Source of the DNA: Bacteroidaceae bacterium
GTDB lineage: Bacteria; Bacteroidota; Bacteroidia; Bacteroidales; Bacteroidaceae
DNA: 58,851 nucleotides
Assembly: GCA_017617235.1 (NCBI GenBank)
Contig: JAFZWQ010000044.1
Coordinates: forward strand, 1 to 58,851
Direction of reading: 5' to 3'
The translations under genes and the position numbers were made by a program. Positions 34,573-43,876 of this stretch are shown one piece after another. Position 1 is the stretch's first letter, and the number at the start of each line of letters is the position of its first letter. The notes beneath the pieces are model-generated. The model saw only the letters and a list, made by a program, of their open reading frames with translations, was not told the DNA's origin and did no database searches.

Positions 34573-34661
34573 TCCCCCCTTTGCCTATGCGCCGTGCGCT
34601 GCGTCGCTGGGTGGAAAACAATGCAACGCTCCGGGCGGAGGAATAGTAATCCTTCCCTTTA

Positions 34662-34727
34662 TCCCATACGTGGGAAAAGGTTGTCCCACGGGTGGGATAA
34701 GCTTGTCCCATGCGTGGCACAAACCAT
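34662..34727. repeat. Three 22-bp imperfect tandem repeats with internal palindromes
   Basis: Units at 34662-34683, 34684-34705 and 34706-34727 each start TCCCA, carry a CCCAnnnGTGGG-type palindrome, and end in an AAnnnTTG-like spacer. They sit in the 280-nt gap upstream of the LRR gene run. Confidence 0.8.
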
Positions 34728-34854
34728 CGCCTAGAATTAAGAGAATCAGGACGATTGTCATTTTTTGTGCAATATTCTTTTTTATATCATATCTTTTTCC
34801 TAAATTTGTCGCATTAATAAATAAGAAGTATTATATATTAACCTTATCTTAACT

Positions 34855-36646
34855 ATGAGAAAAAAGAATTACCCCCCCCCACCTTCTGCTGGTGATTTTG
34901 TTGTGTCTATGTAGTCTTGGAGCCTATGCCTATGATGCTCATATTCAGGGTATTTACTACAATTTTAACGAGGAAAACAAGACTGCAGTAGTAACCCACG
35001 ACTTAGACAAATTCTCAAACAGAGAGGGATGCTATAGCGGTAACGTTGTGATTCCCGAAACTGTTCTCTACAACGAGTGTACATACACCGTTACAGAAAT
35101 CGGCTCAGAAGCCTTCTGCAATTCCATCCAGCTTACCAGCGTGTCCATTCCCGCTACGGTAAACTTTATTTCCGATTCTTTCCGTTATTGCGATAAACTG
35201 CGGGATGTAACTTGTCTGGCAGTAACGCCTCCCGAGGCATCCGACTATTCCTTCTGGGGGAGCTATAGCATGACCCTTCATGTTCCCAAAGCCTCGATTG
35301 AAGCCTATCGGGCTGCTGAGGGATGGCAAGACTTTGGAACCATCGTTGCTGTGGACGACGACCCCGACCCAACCTTCAAGCCTTCACATTGCGATGCTTT
35401 CGTAGGCGGGTTCTATGTTAATCTGGACAAGACCAACAACACGGCAACGGTTGTCACCAGTGGCGAGTACGAAAAATACAAGGGCAGTATCCGTATTCCT
35501 GAAACCGTTGACGTGGACGGTGAGAAATATACCGTTACGGAGATTGGCGAAAGGGCCTTCCTGTTCTGTAATGAAATTACGGACGTCCTGGTTCCCAACA
35601 CCGTAACCGCCATCCGTGTTTCTGCCTTCCAGGGCTGCGAGGCAATGACCACCATCACCCTGGGAAAATCCCTCAATACGATAGAGGATTACGCTTTCCT
35701 GACATGTCCCGCTCTTAAACGGGTCAACCGCATCATAGATATTCCAGCGTATTGTCTGTCCGATATAACAAATTTGGGATTTGGTTCATACATCATGGGG
35801 AATGGTTATGATATACACCTGTACAGTGGCTACGATACGGAAATCACCGATTTGGTAATTCCCAGTGGCGTAACAACCGTTCGCAGTAACGCTTTTCAAT
35901 ATTGTTCCGGCTTGCAGACCGTTGTCATTGGCGACGATGTGGAGAGTGTAATGAGTGGCGCATTCGTATATTGTACCAATCTAAGGGAAATAACCTTTGG
36001 AAAGTCATTGACCAATTTGGATAATGTCGGTAGTACGATATTCTGGGAATGCGAGAATCTGGAACATGCCATCTTCCATTGCCCGACGATTCCCTATCGT
36101 TGTCTGGAGAATATTCAAAGCGTGAAGGAAATTACCATTGGCGAAGAGGTGACCGCCATTGGCGATGAGGCATTCTATTGCATGGAAGGACTTACCTCTG
36201 TCGTGATTCCCAATTCGGTAACCACGATTGGTAAAAAAGCATTCATAGGCTGTTGCAATATGACCTCCATCGTTCTGCCTGCCAGCTTGGAATGGATTGA
36301 CAACTATGCTTTCGAAGAATCCAATCTCAAGGATGTGTACTGTTATAAGGACGAACCTTTGGTTAATGAATGGGCATTTGCTTTTTCCAACCTTTCCGAA
36401 TCCACCCTGCACGTGCCGGCAGCATCGGTAGAGGCCTACAAGGCAACATTTCCTTGGAGTGATTTCGGCAACATCGTTCCGCTGCAGGATGGCGACCCCG
36501 CTCCGACGGGAATCGATGCTGCGCCTCTTGATAATGAGAAAATGAGAAATGGAGAAAATGAGATTTATGACCTGGCGGGACAGCGGCTCAGCAAGGCCCG
36601 TCGTGGTGTGAACATCGTGAATGGTAAGAAATATATAAAGAAGTAA
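34855..36646 (+). CDS. BspA-like leucine-rich-repeat surface protein, frame broken at a C9 tract
   Basis: Type-5 (BspA) leucine-rich repeats fill the body, e.g. SEAFCNSIQLTSVSIPATVN and AFQYCSGLQTVVIGDDVES. The tail is IYDLAGQRLSKARRG with NIVNGKKYIKK, suggesting sorting to the surface. The ATG at 34855 reads MRKKNYPPP and then stops at 34900-34916. The main frame is open only from about 34859, with GTG at 34892. Removing one C from the nine-C run (34872-34880) gives MRKKNYPPHLLLVILLCLC followed by SLGAYA, an ideal signal peptide. The gene is thus off (or miscalled) by one base here. BspA relatives bind host proteins. Confidence 0.85.
34872..34880. repeat. Poly-C (C9) tract at a frame break
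   Basis: Nine consecutive C lie seven codons after the LRR gene's ATG. Eight (or eleven) would put the ATG in frame with the LRR body. Confidence 0.85.
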
Positions 36647-36650
36647 AGAT

Positions 36651-39218
36651 ATGAAAAAACTGTTATTTATTCTTGCGAGTGTTTTGCTGCCGATGGCAGC
36701 CAGTGCTGACGACAGCGGAAGTTGCGGTCCCAATGCAACCTACACCTTTGTGGAATCCACAGGAACCCTTACCATTTCGGGTAAGGGCTACATGGACACA
36801 GGCAATTCCCTTAGCGAATCTCCTTGGAATGCATATAAGGGTAACATTAAGAAAGTGGTAGTGGAACAGGGCATTACACAAATCAGTAAATATGCATTCG
36901 ATAGTTGCACCAACCTAACTAGTGTGAGCATTCCCGCCAGTGTTACCGTCATAGGAAACTATGCCTTCTCTGAATGCACTAGTCTGAAGGGTGTTGTACT
37001 CCCAGAGGGCGTGAAATGCATTAATTTCTCAGCATTCTCTAAATGCTCCTCTTTGGAAAGTGTGGTAATCCCCAGCACAGTAGCAGTTATCGAGAACTAT
37101 GCTTTTTCCATATGTCCCCAAATGAAGAGCGTGACCTCGTACATCCGGGAACCGTTCGAAGTCGAGGAGAATGTATTCTATTACTATAATACTACGGAAA
37201 AGAAGTACATGTTCCCCAATGCCACGCTGTACGTCGTGAAGGGCACGAAGGCCAAGTATCAGGCAACGGCCGCATGGAACAACTTCCCCACGATAGAGGA
37301 AGTGGACGACCCCTTTAACGGTACGTGTGGCGAGAACCTGACCTATTCCTTCGATGCGGCATCGGGAACCCTTACCATTTCGGGAACGGGGGAAATGGAT
37401 GGTTTCAAGCAAACGAGCGCGATACCTTGGTACACCTATGCCAATAGCATCAAGACCGTAACGGTGGAAGAGGGTGTTACCGCCCTGGGCCGTAACGCCT
37501 TCTTGGGTTTGGAGAACATGACGGAAGTTTCGCTCCCCAGCACGCTGACCACCATCGGTATCAATGCGTTCTGTCGTTGTTCGTCACTTAGCAGCATCGT
37601 ACTGCCCGATGCTGTCAAAGCCATTCGTACTGCTGCATTCTCCTCCTGCATAAGTCTGCAGAGCATCCGTATTCCAGAAGGCGTCACCACATTGACGAAA
37701 GAGGTCTTCAAGGATTGTGCCAACCTGTCCCAAGTGGAAATCCCCAGCAGCGTAACCACAATCGAAGACTATGCCTTTTCCAGTTGCGCCAGTCTTGTAG
37801 AGCTGGAGGAGATGGAGGGCCTGACCACCCTGGGCAAGGGCGTTTTCAGTGGCTGTAGCGCCCTGAAGAGTTTTATCATCCCCCAAACGATGAAGTCTAT
37901 GGGTGCGGACCTGTTTGTTGAGTGTCCCAACCTGAAAACAATTATCTCCCATCTGAAGGAGCCGATAGAGATTGCAAACAATGTCTTCAAATTGAATTAC
38001 GAAACTGTTGAGCTCTGTGTCTACATGGGTCAGCAGGTGAATTACGAGGCAGCAGACAACTGGAAGGACTTCAAGACCATCAGCGAATTGCCAATCGGCA
38101 TTTGCGGCGACGACCTGTTCTGTTCCTTCGACGAAACCACAAATACCCTCACCATCCGCGGTAACGGACCGATGGGCGATTATAGCAAGTATGATACTCC
38201 TACGGGCTGGATGGGAACCTATCCTTGGAGATTCATCTACGATAAAATTAAGACGGTGACCATCGAGTCTGGTGTGACCCGCATTGGTAAGTATGCGTTT
38301 TGTTTTTTGAAGAATCTGGAGAATGTCGTTATTTCTGAGACCGTGACCAGCATCGGACAAAATGCTTTTGAAGATTGCACGGCCCTGCAAACCATCGATA
38401 TACCATCGAGCGTAACCAGCATCGAATCTGCAGCATTCTGTGCTAGTGGCCTCATGGGTATTATCCTCCCGGAAGGTGTGACCAGCGTTGGTTCAATTGC
38501 TTTCGCAAGTTGTTCCAATCTTTTGGTTATCAGTATTCCCGCCAGCTTAACGGAAATCGGATTGCTTACTTTTAATGCTTGTCCCCAGTTGCAAATGATT
38601 CAAGTTGCCGAAGGTAATCCGGTTTACGACAGTCGCGACAATTGCAATGCCCTCATCTATACGGAATCAAATTCACTCAAATTAGGCTGTAAGAATACCG
38701 TTATTCCCAACAGCGTGAAAGTTATAAGCATTAATGCTTTTACTGAGTGCACAGGCCTGAAGGAAATCACGATTCCGGAAGGTGTTGTTTCTATAGATGC
38801 ATCTGCATTCGATAATTGTACCTCGCTGGAACGCGTTGTCATTCCCAGCACGGTGACCTCTATTGCCGGAGGTATTCTCGGAAGGGGCGCTTTCCACGGA
38901 TGTACCAAGTTGTGGGATATTTCCTGCTACATCAAGGAGCCGTTTGCCATTGCTGACGATGTGTTCGATGAAATGACCTATCAAATGGCTAACCTCAATG
39001 TACTTCCCGACACAAAGGCACTCTACGAGACTACGGATGGCTGGAAGAAATTCACGTTCATCGAGGAGACGTTAATCGACGGAATCGGCGCTACGCCTCT
39101 TGATAATTCACAGTTCACAATTCATAATTCACAATTATATGACTTGGCGGGACAGCGGCTCAGCAAGGCCCGTCGTGGTGTGAACATCGTGAATGGAAAG
39201 AAATATATAAAGAAGTAA
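36651..39218 (+). CDS. BspA-like leucine-rich-repeat surface protein
   Basis: This 855-residue protein has an intact signal peptide (MKKLLFILASVLLPMAASA). It has three modules, each opening with a similar 'CG-x-N-TY-F-x-x-x-GTLTISG-G-M' head at about residues 24, 225 and 482. Each head is followed by BspA-type leucine-rich repeats (AFDSCTNLTSVSIPASVTVI). The tail (YDLAGQRLSKARRGVNIVNG) is almost identical to that of the upstream protein. A repeat-derived linker (PLDNSQFTIHNSQL) precedes it. It starts 4 nt after the upstream stop, so it is cotranscribed. It is probably a cell-surface adhesin-like protein. Confidence 0.9.
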   Translation: MKKLLFILASVLLPMAASADDSGSCGPNATYTFVESTGTLTISGKGYMDTGNSLSESPWNAYKGNIKKVVVEQGITQISKYAFDSCTNLTSVSIPASVTVIGNYAFSECTSLKGVVLPEGVKCINFSAFSKCSSLESVVIPSTVAVIENYAFSICPQMKSVTSYIREPFEVEENVFYYYNTTEKKYMFPNATLYVVKGTKAKYQATAAWNNFPTIEEVDDPFNGTCGENLTYSFDAASGTLTISGTGEMDGFKQTSAIPWYTYANSIKTVTVEEGVTALGRNAFLGLENMTEVSLPSTLTTIGINAFCRCSSLSSIVLPDAVKAIRTAAFSSCISLQSIRIPEGVTTLTKEVFKDCANLSQVEIPSSVTTIEDYAFSSCASLVELEEMEGLTTLGKGVFSGCSALKSFIIPQTMKSMGADLFVECPNLKTIISHLKEPIEIANNVFKLNYETVELCVYMGQQVNYEAADNWKDFKTISELPIGICGDDLFCSFDETTNTLTIRGNGPMGDYSKYDTPTGWMGTYPWRFIYDKIKTVTIESGVTRIGKYAFCFLKNLENVVISETVTSIGQNAFEDCTALQTIDIPSSVTSIESAAFCASGLMGIILPEGVTSVGSIAFASCSNLLVISIPASLTEIGLLTFNACPQLQMIQVAEGNPVYDSRDNCNALIYTESNSLKLGCKNTVIPNSVKVISINAFTECTGLKEITIPEGVVSIDASAFDNCTSLERVVIPSTVTSIAGGILGRGAFHGCTKLWDISCYIKEPFAIADDVFDEMTYQMANLNVLPDTKALYETTDGWKKFTFIEETLIDGIGATPLDNSQFTIHNSQLYDLAGQRLSKARRGVNIVNGKKYIKK

Positions 39219-39221
39219 GAT

Positions 39222-41921
39222 ATGAAAAAACTGTTTATTTCCATGTGCCTGTTGGTGGCAGGCATCGCAACGGCCCAGGCACAGAGCCTGATGGTAGGCA
39301 GCAAGACTATCGACCTGACAAAAAACGGTACCTATACGGGCATCGGCACAAAGTCGGGTACTGCCACATACATAGCCAGCAGTCGCACGCTGGTGCTGAA
39401 AAACGTCAGCCTGCAGGACGAACGTCTGTATGCCAAGGACCTGAATTCTGCCGTGTATTCCATTTCGCTCGATAACGATTTGGAGATTACAAACTCCAAG
39501 GGCACCTGCATCTACTTTGAGAACAGCCGAATCATGATACGCGGCAATGAACATGCCGTAAAACTCGACAATTCGGCTTGCGAAACGAGTGGGAAGCCCT
39601 GTGTACAGGTTCACGATGGACAGGTAAATATCTTCGATGCATACTTTGACGCTTATTCAAGTTTTTCCAACGATGTACTCTTGGGGACCACCCAGGCAGA
39701 ACTGACCTTTGCCCTGACTTTTGCAACGATCAATAGTTGGGGGGATGGTAGTGCTCTCAAAGGTTTTAAGTCCGTTACTTTCGATGACTGCCTTCTGCAA
39801 TATGGTGAGTATGTGAGCGGTAAGGGTGTCTTTGATGAAGGAAAACTTACGAAGTATGTTCTGGTCGAACCCTATCTGAGAGTCGGCAATGAGATGGTAC
39901 GTACTGTCTCTAATACGACGGGTGGCACCAATTGGACGTGGGACAAGGCCACCAAGACCCTGACCCTGACCAATGCCAATGTTTGGTTACGTGATGAATA
40001 TACTAATTGGGGGTTAGAAAGAATATGTAATAATGTGGATGGTTTGACGCTGCAAATCAAGGGATTGTGTACCTTAGGCAATTGGATAAGGGGAAATGAT
40101 GGTATATACTCCAATGGAAAAATAACCATCAAGGGTGAAGGCGTTGCCGAAAACAAGGGCCTGCGAATTATTAAAGGTACCAAATATTGTAGACGTGGTA
40201 TTTGGGGTACTAACATTACCATCGACAACATTAATATTGAAATGGATGTTGACTATTATGGAGGAATTGTTGGTGGGGGTACGGATTATCCATATAATGA
40301 GCAGTCGGATTTAACCATCAGGAATTCACGGCTAAAGATTTCGAAAGTTGGTGGTGATAGAAACTATGGGGCTATTCATAGGTTTACAACTTGCACCATG
40401 GAGGGTTGTCAGGTAGATACAAAACAGTCGCCTGGTGTTTGCTTCCGTTCCGACCTTTGTGGTTTTGGTACCACTAAGTCTCTATATGGTAGCAGTGACG
40501 AGGTGTTGTATATCGACATTCCCACCACGGACTACAACATCGAGGTGGGTGGTACGCCCGTAACGAACCTGAACGAGACGGATGTGCAGACGGACGGTCT
40601 CTCCACCGGAAAGATTTCCTATAACAAGAGCACGAAGGAACTGACCCTGGATGCAGTTTCGCTGACACCAAAGGTCTTTGCAGAGGCTATTTCTATCCGC
40701 GAACCCAATGTAAAGATTGTGCAGAAGGGAAACATCTACATTAATAGCGGGGCAGCTGCACTGGGTGTGTACGAAGATGGTGTAAGCCTGACGACGGCAA
40801 CCACAGAGAATACACCAACAATGTTTGTTTCCGGCGAAGATGGTACGGGCATGTTCATTGCAGGCAATAACTTCTCCATCAAAGCCAACAAGCCCCTGTA
40901 TGTCACGGGTGGAATGTACGGCATCCTCTCTGCACCCGAAACATCGGCGGGCTCCAAGATTACGTTTAGCGGAAAATCCCAGATTTGGATGAGGGGCGGT
41001 GCGGCTGCATTGTCCGGTTTCGAAAATAACGTATTCAACTCGATGGATTTCTACTACGACGGCACGTCACAAACCACACCGGGTTGCTATCTGAATGAAT
41101 ACGGACAGGTGTGCCAGAACGGCGGCGAAGTGGTGAGTAACAAGTGGGTATGCCTCGCCCCAGTAACAGAGAAGTATGATTTGTATGTTGGTGGAACCCA
41201 AGTGAACAATGCCAACTGCAAGGGCATCGGCAGCAAGTACATTACTGCCGGTGGTGGAAAGGCCGTAACCTACGACCCCGAAACCAAGACCCTGACCCTC
41301 GATGGTATTACGATAGATACTGGCGAAGATTGGGTACAGGGAATCTGGAATAATTCAGTAGATGGGCTGACCATTGATGTTGCAGCAAACAGCAGCATGA
41401 AAAAGAAGAATCCTGGACCGACAAGTATTTTTCTAGGTGCAAACACTACCATAAAAGGAACTGGAACCCTTGATTTAATTGCAATAACCAGTTTTAATTC
41501 AACTATTCTTACGCTAAAGGATATTGAAGTAAATGCTGAGAGTTTTATTGGTGCTAAGTCTTCTGACCATGGTTATAATACTCAGTTGCTAGTTGATTTG
41601 ACATCTCCAGAGAAAAGGATAACAGCAGATGAGGTTAGGGGATTCGGCTCTTTAACGCTGTTGAACGGTACGCAGATACTGAAACCAGAAGGTGCCTATT
41701 TCGATGCGGAGGAGCATACCATTGTAAATGCAGATGGTAACAAAGCCACAGGCATTGTCTTTGCCGACAAGACGGCTGTTCCGAGCGGAATCGGCGCTAC
41801 GCCTCTTGATAATGAGAAAATGAGAAATGGAGGAAATGAGATTTATGACTTGGCAGGTCGAAAGGTTTCCAAGCCTGCGAAGGGTCTCTACATCCAGAAC
41901 GGCAAAAAAGTTATCAAATAA
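39222..41921 (+). CDS. Large exported protein with four beta-rich modules, unknown function
   Basis: This 899-residue protein has a signal peptide (MKKLFISMCLLVAGIATAQA). Four modules each begin with a 'LxVGGTxV..N' strand and a 'YDxxTKTLTLxN' strand, at about residues 22, 222, 435 and 648 (e.g. AVTYDPETKTLTLDGITID). Many short beta strands follow each head, compatible with a right-handed beta-helix. The tail is YDLAGRKVSKPAKGLYIQNG. It starts 3 nt after the LRR protein stop, so it belongs to the same operon. The family is not recognised; adhesin or carbohydrate-binding roles are possible but unproven. Confidence 0.82.
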   Translation: MKKLFISMCLLVAGIATAQAQSLMVGSKTIDLTKNGTYTGIGTKSGTATYIASSRTLVLKNVSLQDERLYAKDLNSAVYSISLDNDLEITNSKGTCIYFENSRIMIRGNEHAVKLDNSACETSGKPCVQVHDGQVNIFDAYFDAYSSFSNDVLLGTTQAELTFALTFATINSWGDGSALKGFKSVTFDDCLLQYGEYVSGKGVFDEGKLTKYVLVEPYLRVGNEMVRTVSNTTGGTNWTWDKATKTLTLTNANVWLRDEYTNWGLERICNNVDGLTLQIKGLCTLGNWIRGNDGIYSNGKITIKGEGVAENKGLRIIKGTKYCRRGIWGTNITIDNINIEMDVDYYGGIVGGGTDYPYNEQSDLTIRNSRLKISKVGGDRNYGAIHRFTTCTMEGCQVDTKQSPGVCFRSDLCGFGTTKSLYGSSDEVLYIDIPTTDYNIEVGGTPVTNLNETDVQTDGLSTGKISYNKSTKELTLDAVSLTPKVFAEAISIREPNVKIVQKGNIYINSGAAALGVYEDGVSLTTATTENTPTMFVSGEDGTGMFIAGNNFSIKANKPLYVTGGMYGILSAPETSAGSKITFSGKSQIWMRGGAAALSGFENNVFNSMDFYYDGTSQTTPGCYLNEYGQVCQNGGEVVSNKWVCLAPVTEKYDLYVGGTQVNNANCKGIGSKYITAGGGKAVTYDPETKTLTLDGITIDTGEDWVQGIWNNSVDGLTIDVAANSSMKKKNPGPTSIFLGANTTIKGTGTLDLIAITSFNSTILTLKDIEVNAESFIGAKSSDHGYNTQLLVDLTSPEKRITADEVRGFGSLTLLNGTQILKPEGAYFDAEEHTIVNADGNKATGIVFADKTAVPSGIGATPLDNEKMRNGGNEIYDLAGRKVSKPAKGLYIQNGKKVIK

Positions 41922-41923
41922 AA

Positions 41924-42952
41924 GTGGAATATAAAGAATTAGGAAAGAAGGCGCTGAAGGGCTGCGGCTGCGTGTCGATAGGTCTGGTGCTGTTGGCAGT
42001 TCTGCTGGTTGTGGTGGTGATGTGCCACAATAGCAACAAGGAGGAAGGCGAAGGCGAACCAAGTGATAGTACGCAGGTAGTGCAGAACGAGAATGTGGTG
42101 GTGAACGAACCTCTGGAGGGCGACCCCTATCAGGAGTTGGACGACCTGATCGGTCTGACATCCGTGAAGAAGGAGGTGCATTCGCTGGCAAACTTCGTGA
42201 AGTTGCAGAAGCAGCGCGAGGAAAAGGGACTGAAGACACCCAAGGTCAGCTACCATCTGGTGTTCTACGGGTCGCCGGGTACGGGTAAGACCACTGTGGC
42301 ACGCATCATAGGTCGTATCTACAAGGACCTGGGTGTGTTGAAACGCGGCCATACCGTAGAGACGGACCGAGGCGGACTGGTGGCAGAATACATGGGACAG
42401 ACGGCGATGAAGACGGATACCGTCATCAAGCAGGCGCTGGACGGTGTGCTGTTCATCGATGAGGCCTATGCGCTGGTGCCTGAAAACGGCAATGGGGCAG
42501 ACTATGGTCAGGAGGCCATTTCCACCCTGTTGAAACGCATGGAGGATTACAGGAACCGGCTGGTGGTAATCATTGCCGGATACAAGGACGAGATGCAACG
42601 TTTCATCGACTCGAACCCGGGCTTGCAGTCGCGTTTCAACCGCTACATCGACTTCCCCGACTATTCGGCAGACGAGCTGGTGGACATCTTCAAGATGTAC
42701 ATGAAGAAGAACCAGTACACCCTGTCTTCCGAGGCAGAGGAATACCTGCATCTGTGTATGGATTACAAGGTGGAGCACAAAGACCGCAACTTCGGTAATG
42801 CCCGTTTTGCCCGCAACTTCTTCGAGAAAGCCATTCAGGAACAGGCCAACCGCCTGGAGGGGCGCACGAACCTGCAGGAGAAGGAGTTGATGGAAATTAC
42901 CGACGACGACCTGGAGGCTGCCTTCCTCTCGCAGAGCGGAATCGAAGACTGA
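41924..42952 (+). CDS. Membrane-anchored CbxX/SpoVK-type AAA+ ATPase
   Basis: This 342-residue protein has an N-terminal membrane segment (about residues 14-34, GCVSIGLVLLAVLLVVVVMC) and an acidic linker. One AAA+ domain follows: the CbxX-type entry LDDLIGLTSVKKEVHSLANF, Walker A GSPGTGKTT, the pore-region VAEYMGQTA, Walker B VLFIDEAYALVP, and the Arg-finger region NPGLQSRFNRYIDFP. CbxX, SpoVK and EccA ATPases are normally soluble. The start is GTG at 41924, 3 nt after the stop of the surface-protein gene, suggesting translational coupling. It may remodel or help assemble the neighbouring proteins; its target is unknown. Confidence 0.88.
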   Translation: MEYKELGKKALKGCGCVSIGLVLLAVLLVVVVMCHNSNKEEGEGEPSDSTQVVQNENVVVNEPLEGDPYQELDDLIGLTSVKKEVHSLANFVKLQKQREEKGLKTPKVSYHLVFYGSPGTGKTTVARIIGRIYKDLGVLKRGHTVETDRGGLVAEYMGQTAMKTDTVIKQALDGVLFIDEAYALVPENGNGADYGQEAISTLLKRMEDYRNRLVVIIAGYKDEMQRFIDSNPGLQSRFNRYIDFPDYSADELVDIFKMYMKKNQYTLSSEAEEYLHLCMDYKVEHKDRNFGNARFARNFFEKAIQEQANRLEGRTNLQEKELMEITDDDLEAAFLSQSGIED

Positions 42953-42982
42953 ACATATTGCTAACGATATGTATTTGCAGTT

Positions 42983-43876
42983 ATGAACAAGAAGTTTTAT
43001 ACAGGTTGTGGATTTACGCTGATAACCTTGGGCATAGTGCTGATGGTCGGTGTGGCATTGGTGATTCTGGGTGCCTACAATGGCGACCAGATGGCTGCCG
43101 ACGAGAATAAGGCCGAATGGCAGGAGTATAACGAATGGGTGGCACAGGTCGAGGCTACGGCGGACACCACCGAAGTGGACTCCATCATCGAGTCGCGCCC
43201 CAAGCCCGACATCCGACAGGGCGGCTTTGCCACCATCTTCGGCAGCCTGATGGGGATTGTGCTGGCGTGTGTGGCAGCCATTCCGCTGATAGTAGGTTTC
43301 ATCATGCTGTCGCGTCGAAACAAGGCGCTGGTGCTGTTGCTGGCCTTCGGCATGGGGTTACAGGCACAAGACACCAAGAAGGCGGCACTGGACCACATCC
43401 GCAAGTTGTATGCCGCTGCCCAGCCAAAGACACCCGAACAGCGGGAGGCTGAGGGTTTACCCGACGACCTGCCACCCGACGAGACGGTGGTGACCAGTCA
43501 CTATATGACACCTGGCAACGGACCGGTGAAGGAGGAGATGCATTTCTATTATTCGTGCGACTTCCCCGAAGAAGGCTGGGACGCATATTGCCAGTTGCGT
43601 TTCATTATCCGCAAAACCAGCGGCGGTGCCTTCTCTAACTACGAGGAGTTTCTTTTTGACGAGGGTGAGTTGGTGTTCTGCTATTTGCGTCAGACGGAAA
43701 ATGGGAAGGAAAGCAAACAGGTCGATGAGACACGTTACTATTTCACGAAGGAGGATGGACTCATCCACGAAATCATCAAAGGCGGTCCAGTCATGGACGA
43801 CGTCTTCGCCCGTCGGTTGGCCAAGGACCTGAAGGAGGGTTTCGATAAACTGGTGAATAGTCCTTATGAATATTGA
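42983..43876 (+). CDS. Membrane protein of unknown function
   Basis: This 297-residue protein has a first membrane segment at about residues 10-33 (LITLGIVLMVGVALVILGAY). A short charged loop precedes a second segment at about 80-105 (GIVLACVAAIPLIVGFIML). A third hydrophobic stretch (ALVLLLAFGMGLQAQ) resembles an internal signal sequence, and a soluble C-terminal domain of about 170 residues follows (HFYYSCDFPEEGWDAYCQLR). That layout hints at an ancestral fusion of a membrane anchor with a secreted protein. It follows the AAA+ gene by 30 nt and overlaps the next gene by 11 nt. The family is not recognised. Confidence 0.75.
   Translation: MNKKFYTGCGFTLITLGIVLMVGVALVILGAYNGDQMAADENKAEWQEYNEWVAQVEATADTTEVDSIIESRPKPDIRQGGFATIFGSLMGIVLACVAAIPLIVGFIMLSRRNKALVLLLAFGMGLQAQDTKKAALDHIRKLYAAAQPKTPEQREAEGLPDDLPPDETVVTSHYMTPGNGPVKEEMHFYYSCDFPEEGWDAYCQLRFIIRKTSGGAFSNYEEFLFDEGELVFCYLRQTENGKESKQVDETRYYFTKEDGLIHEIIKGGPVMDDVFARRLAKDLKEGFDKLVNSPYEY

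Noticed and set aside
34662-34727. CRISPR-like direct repeats
   Set aside because: The three 22-bp units are contiguous with no spacers between them.
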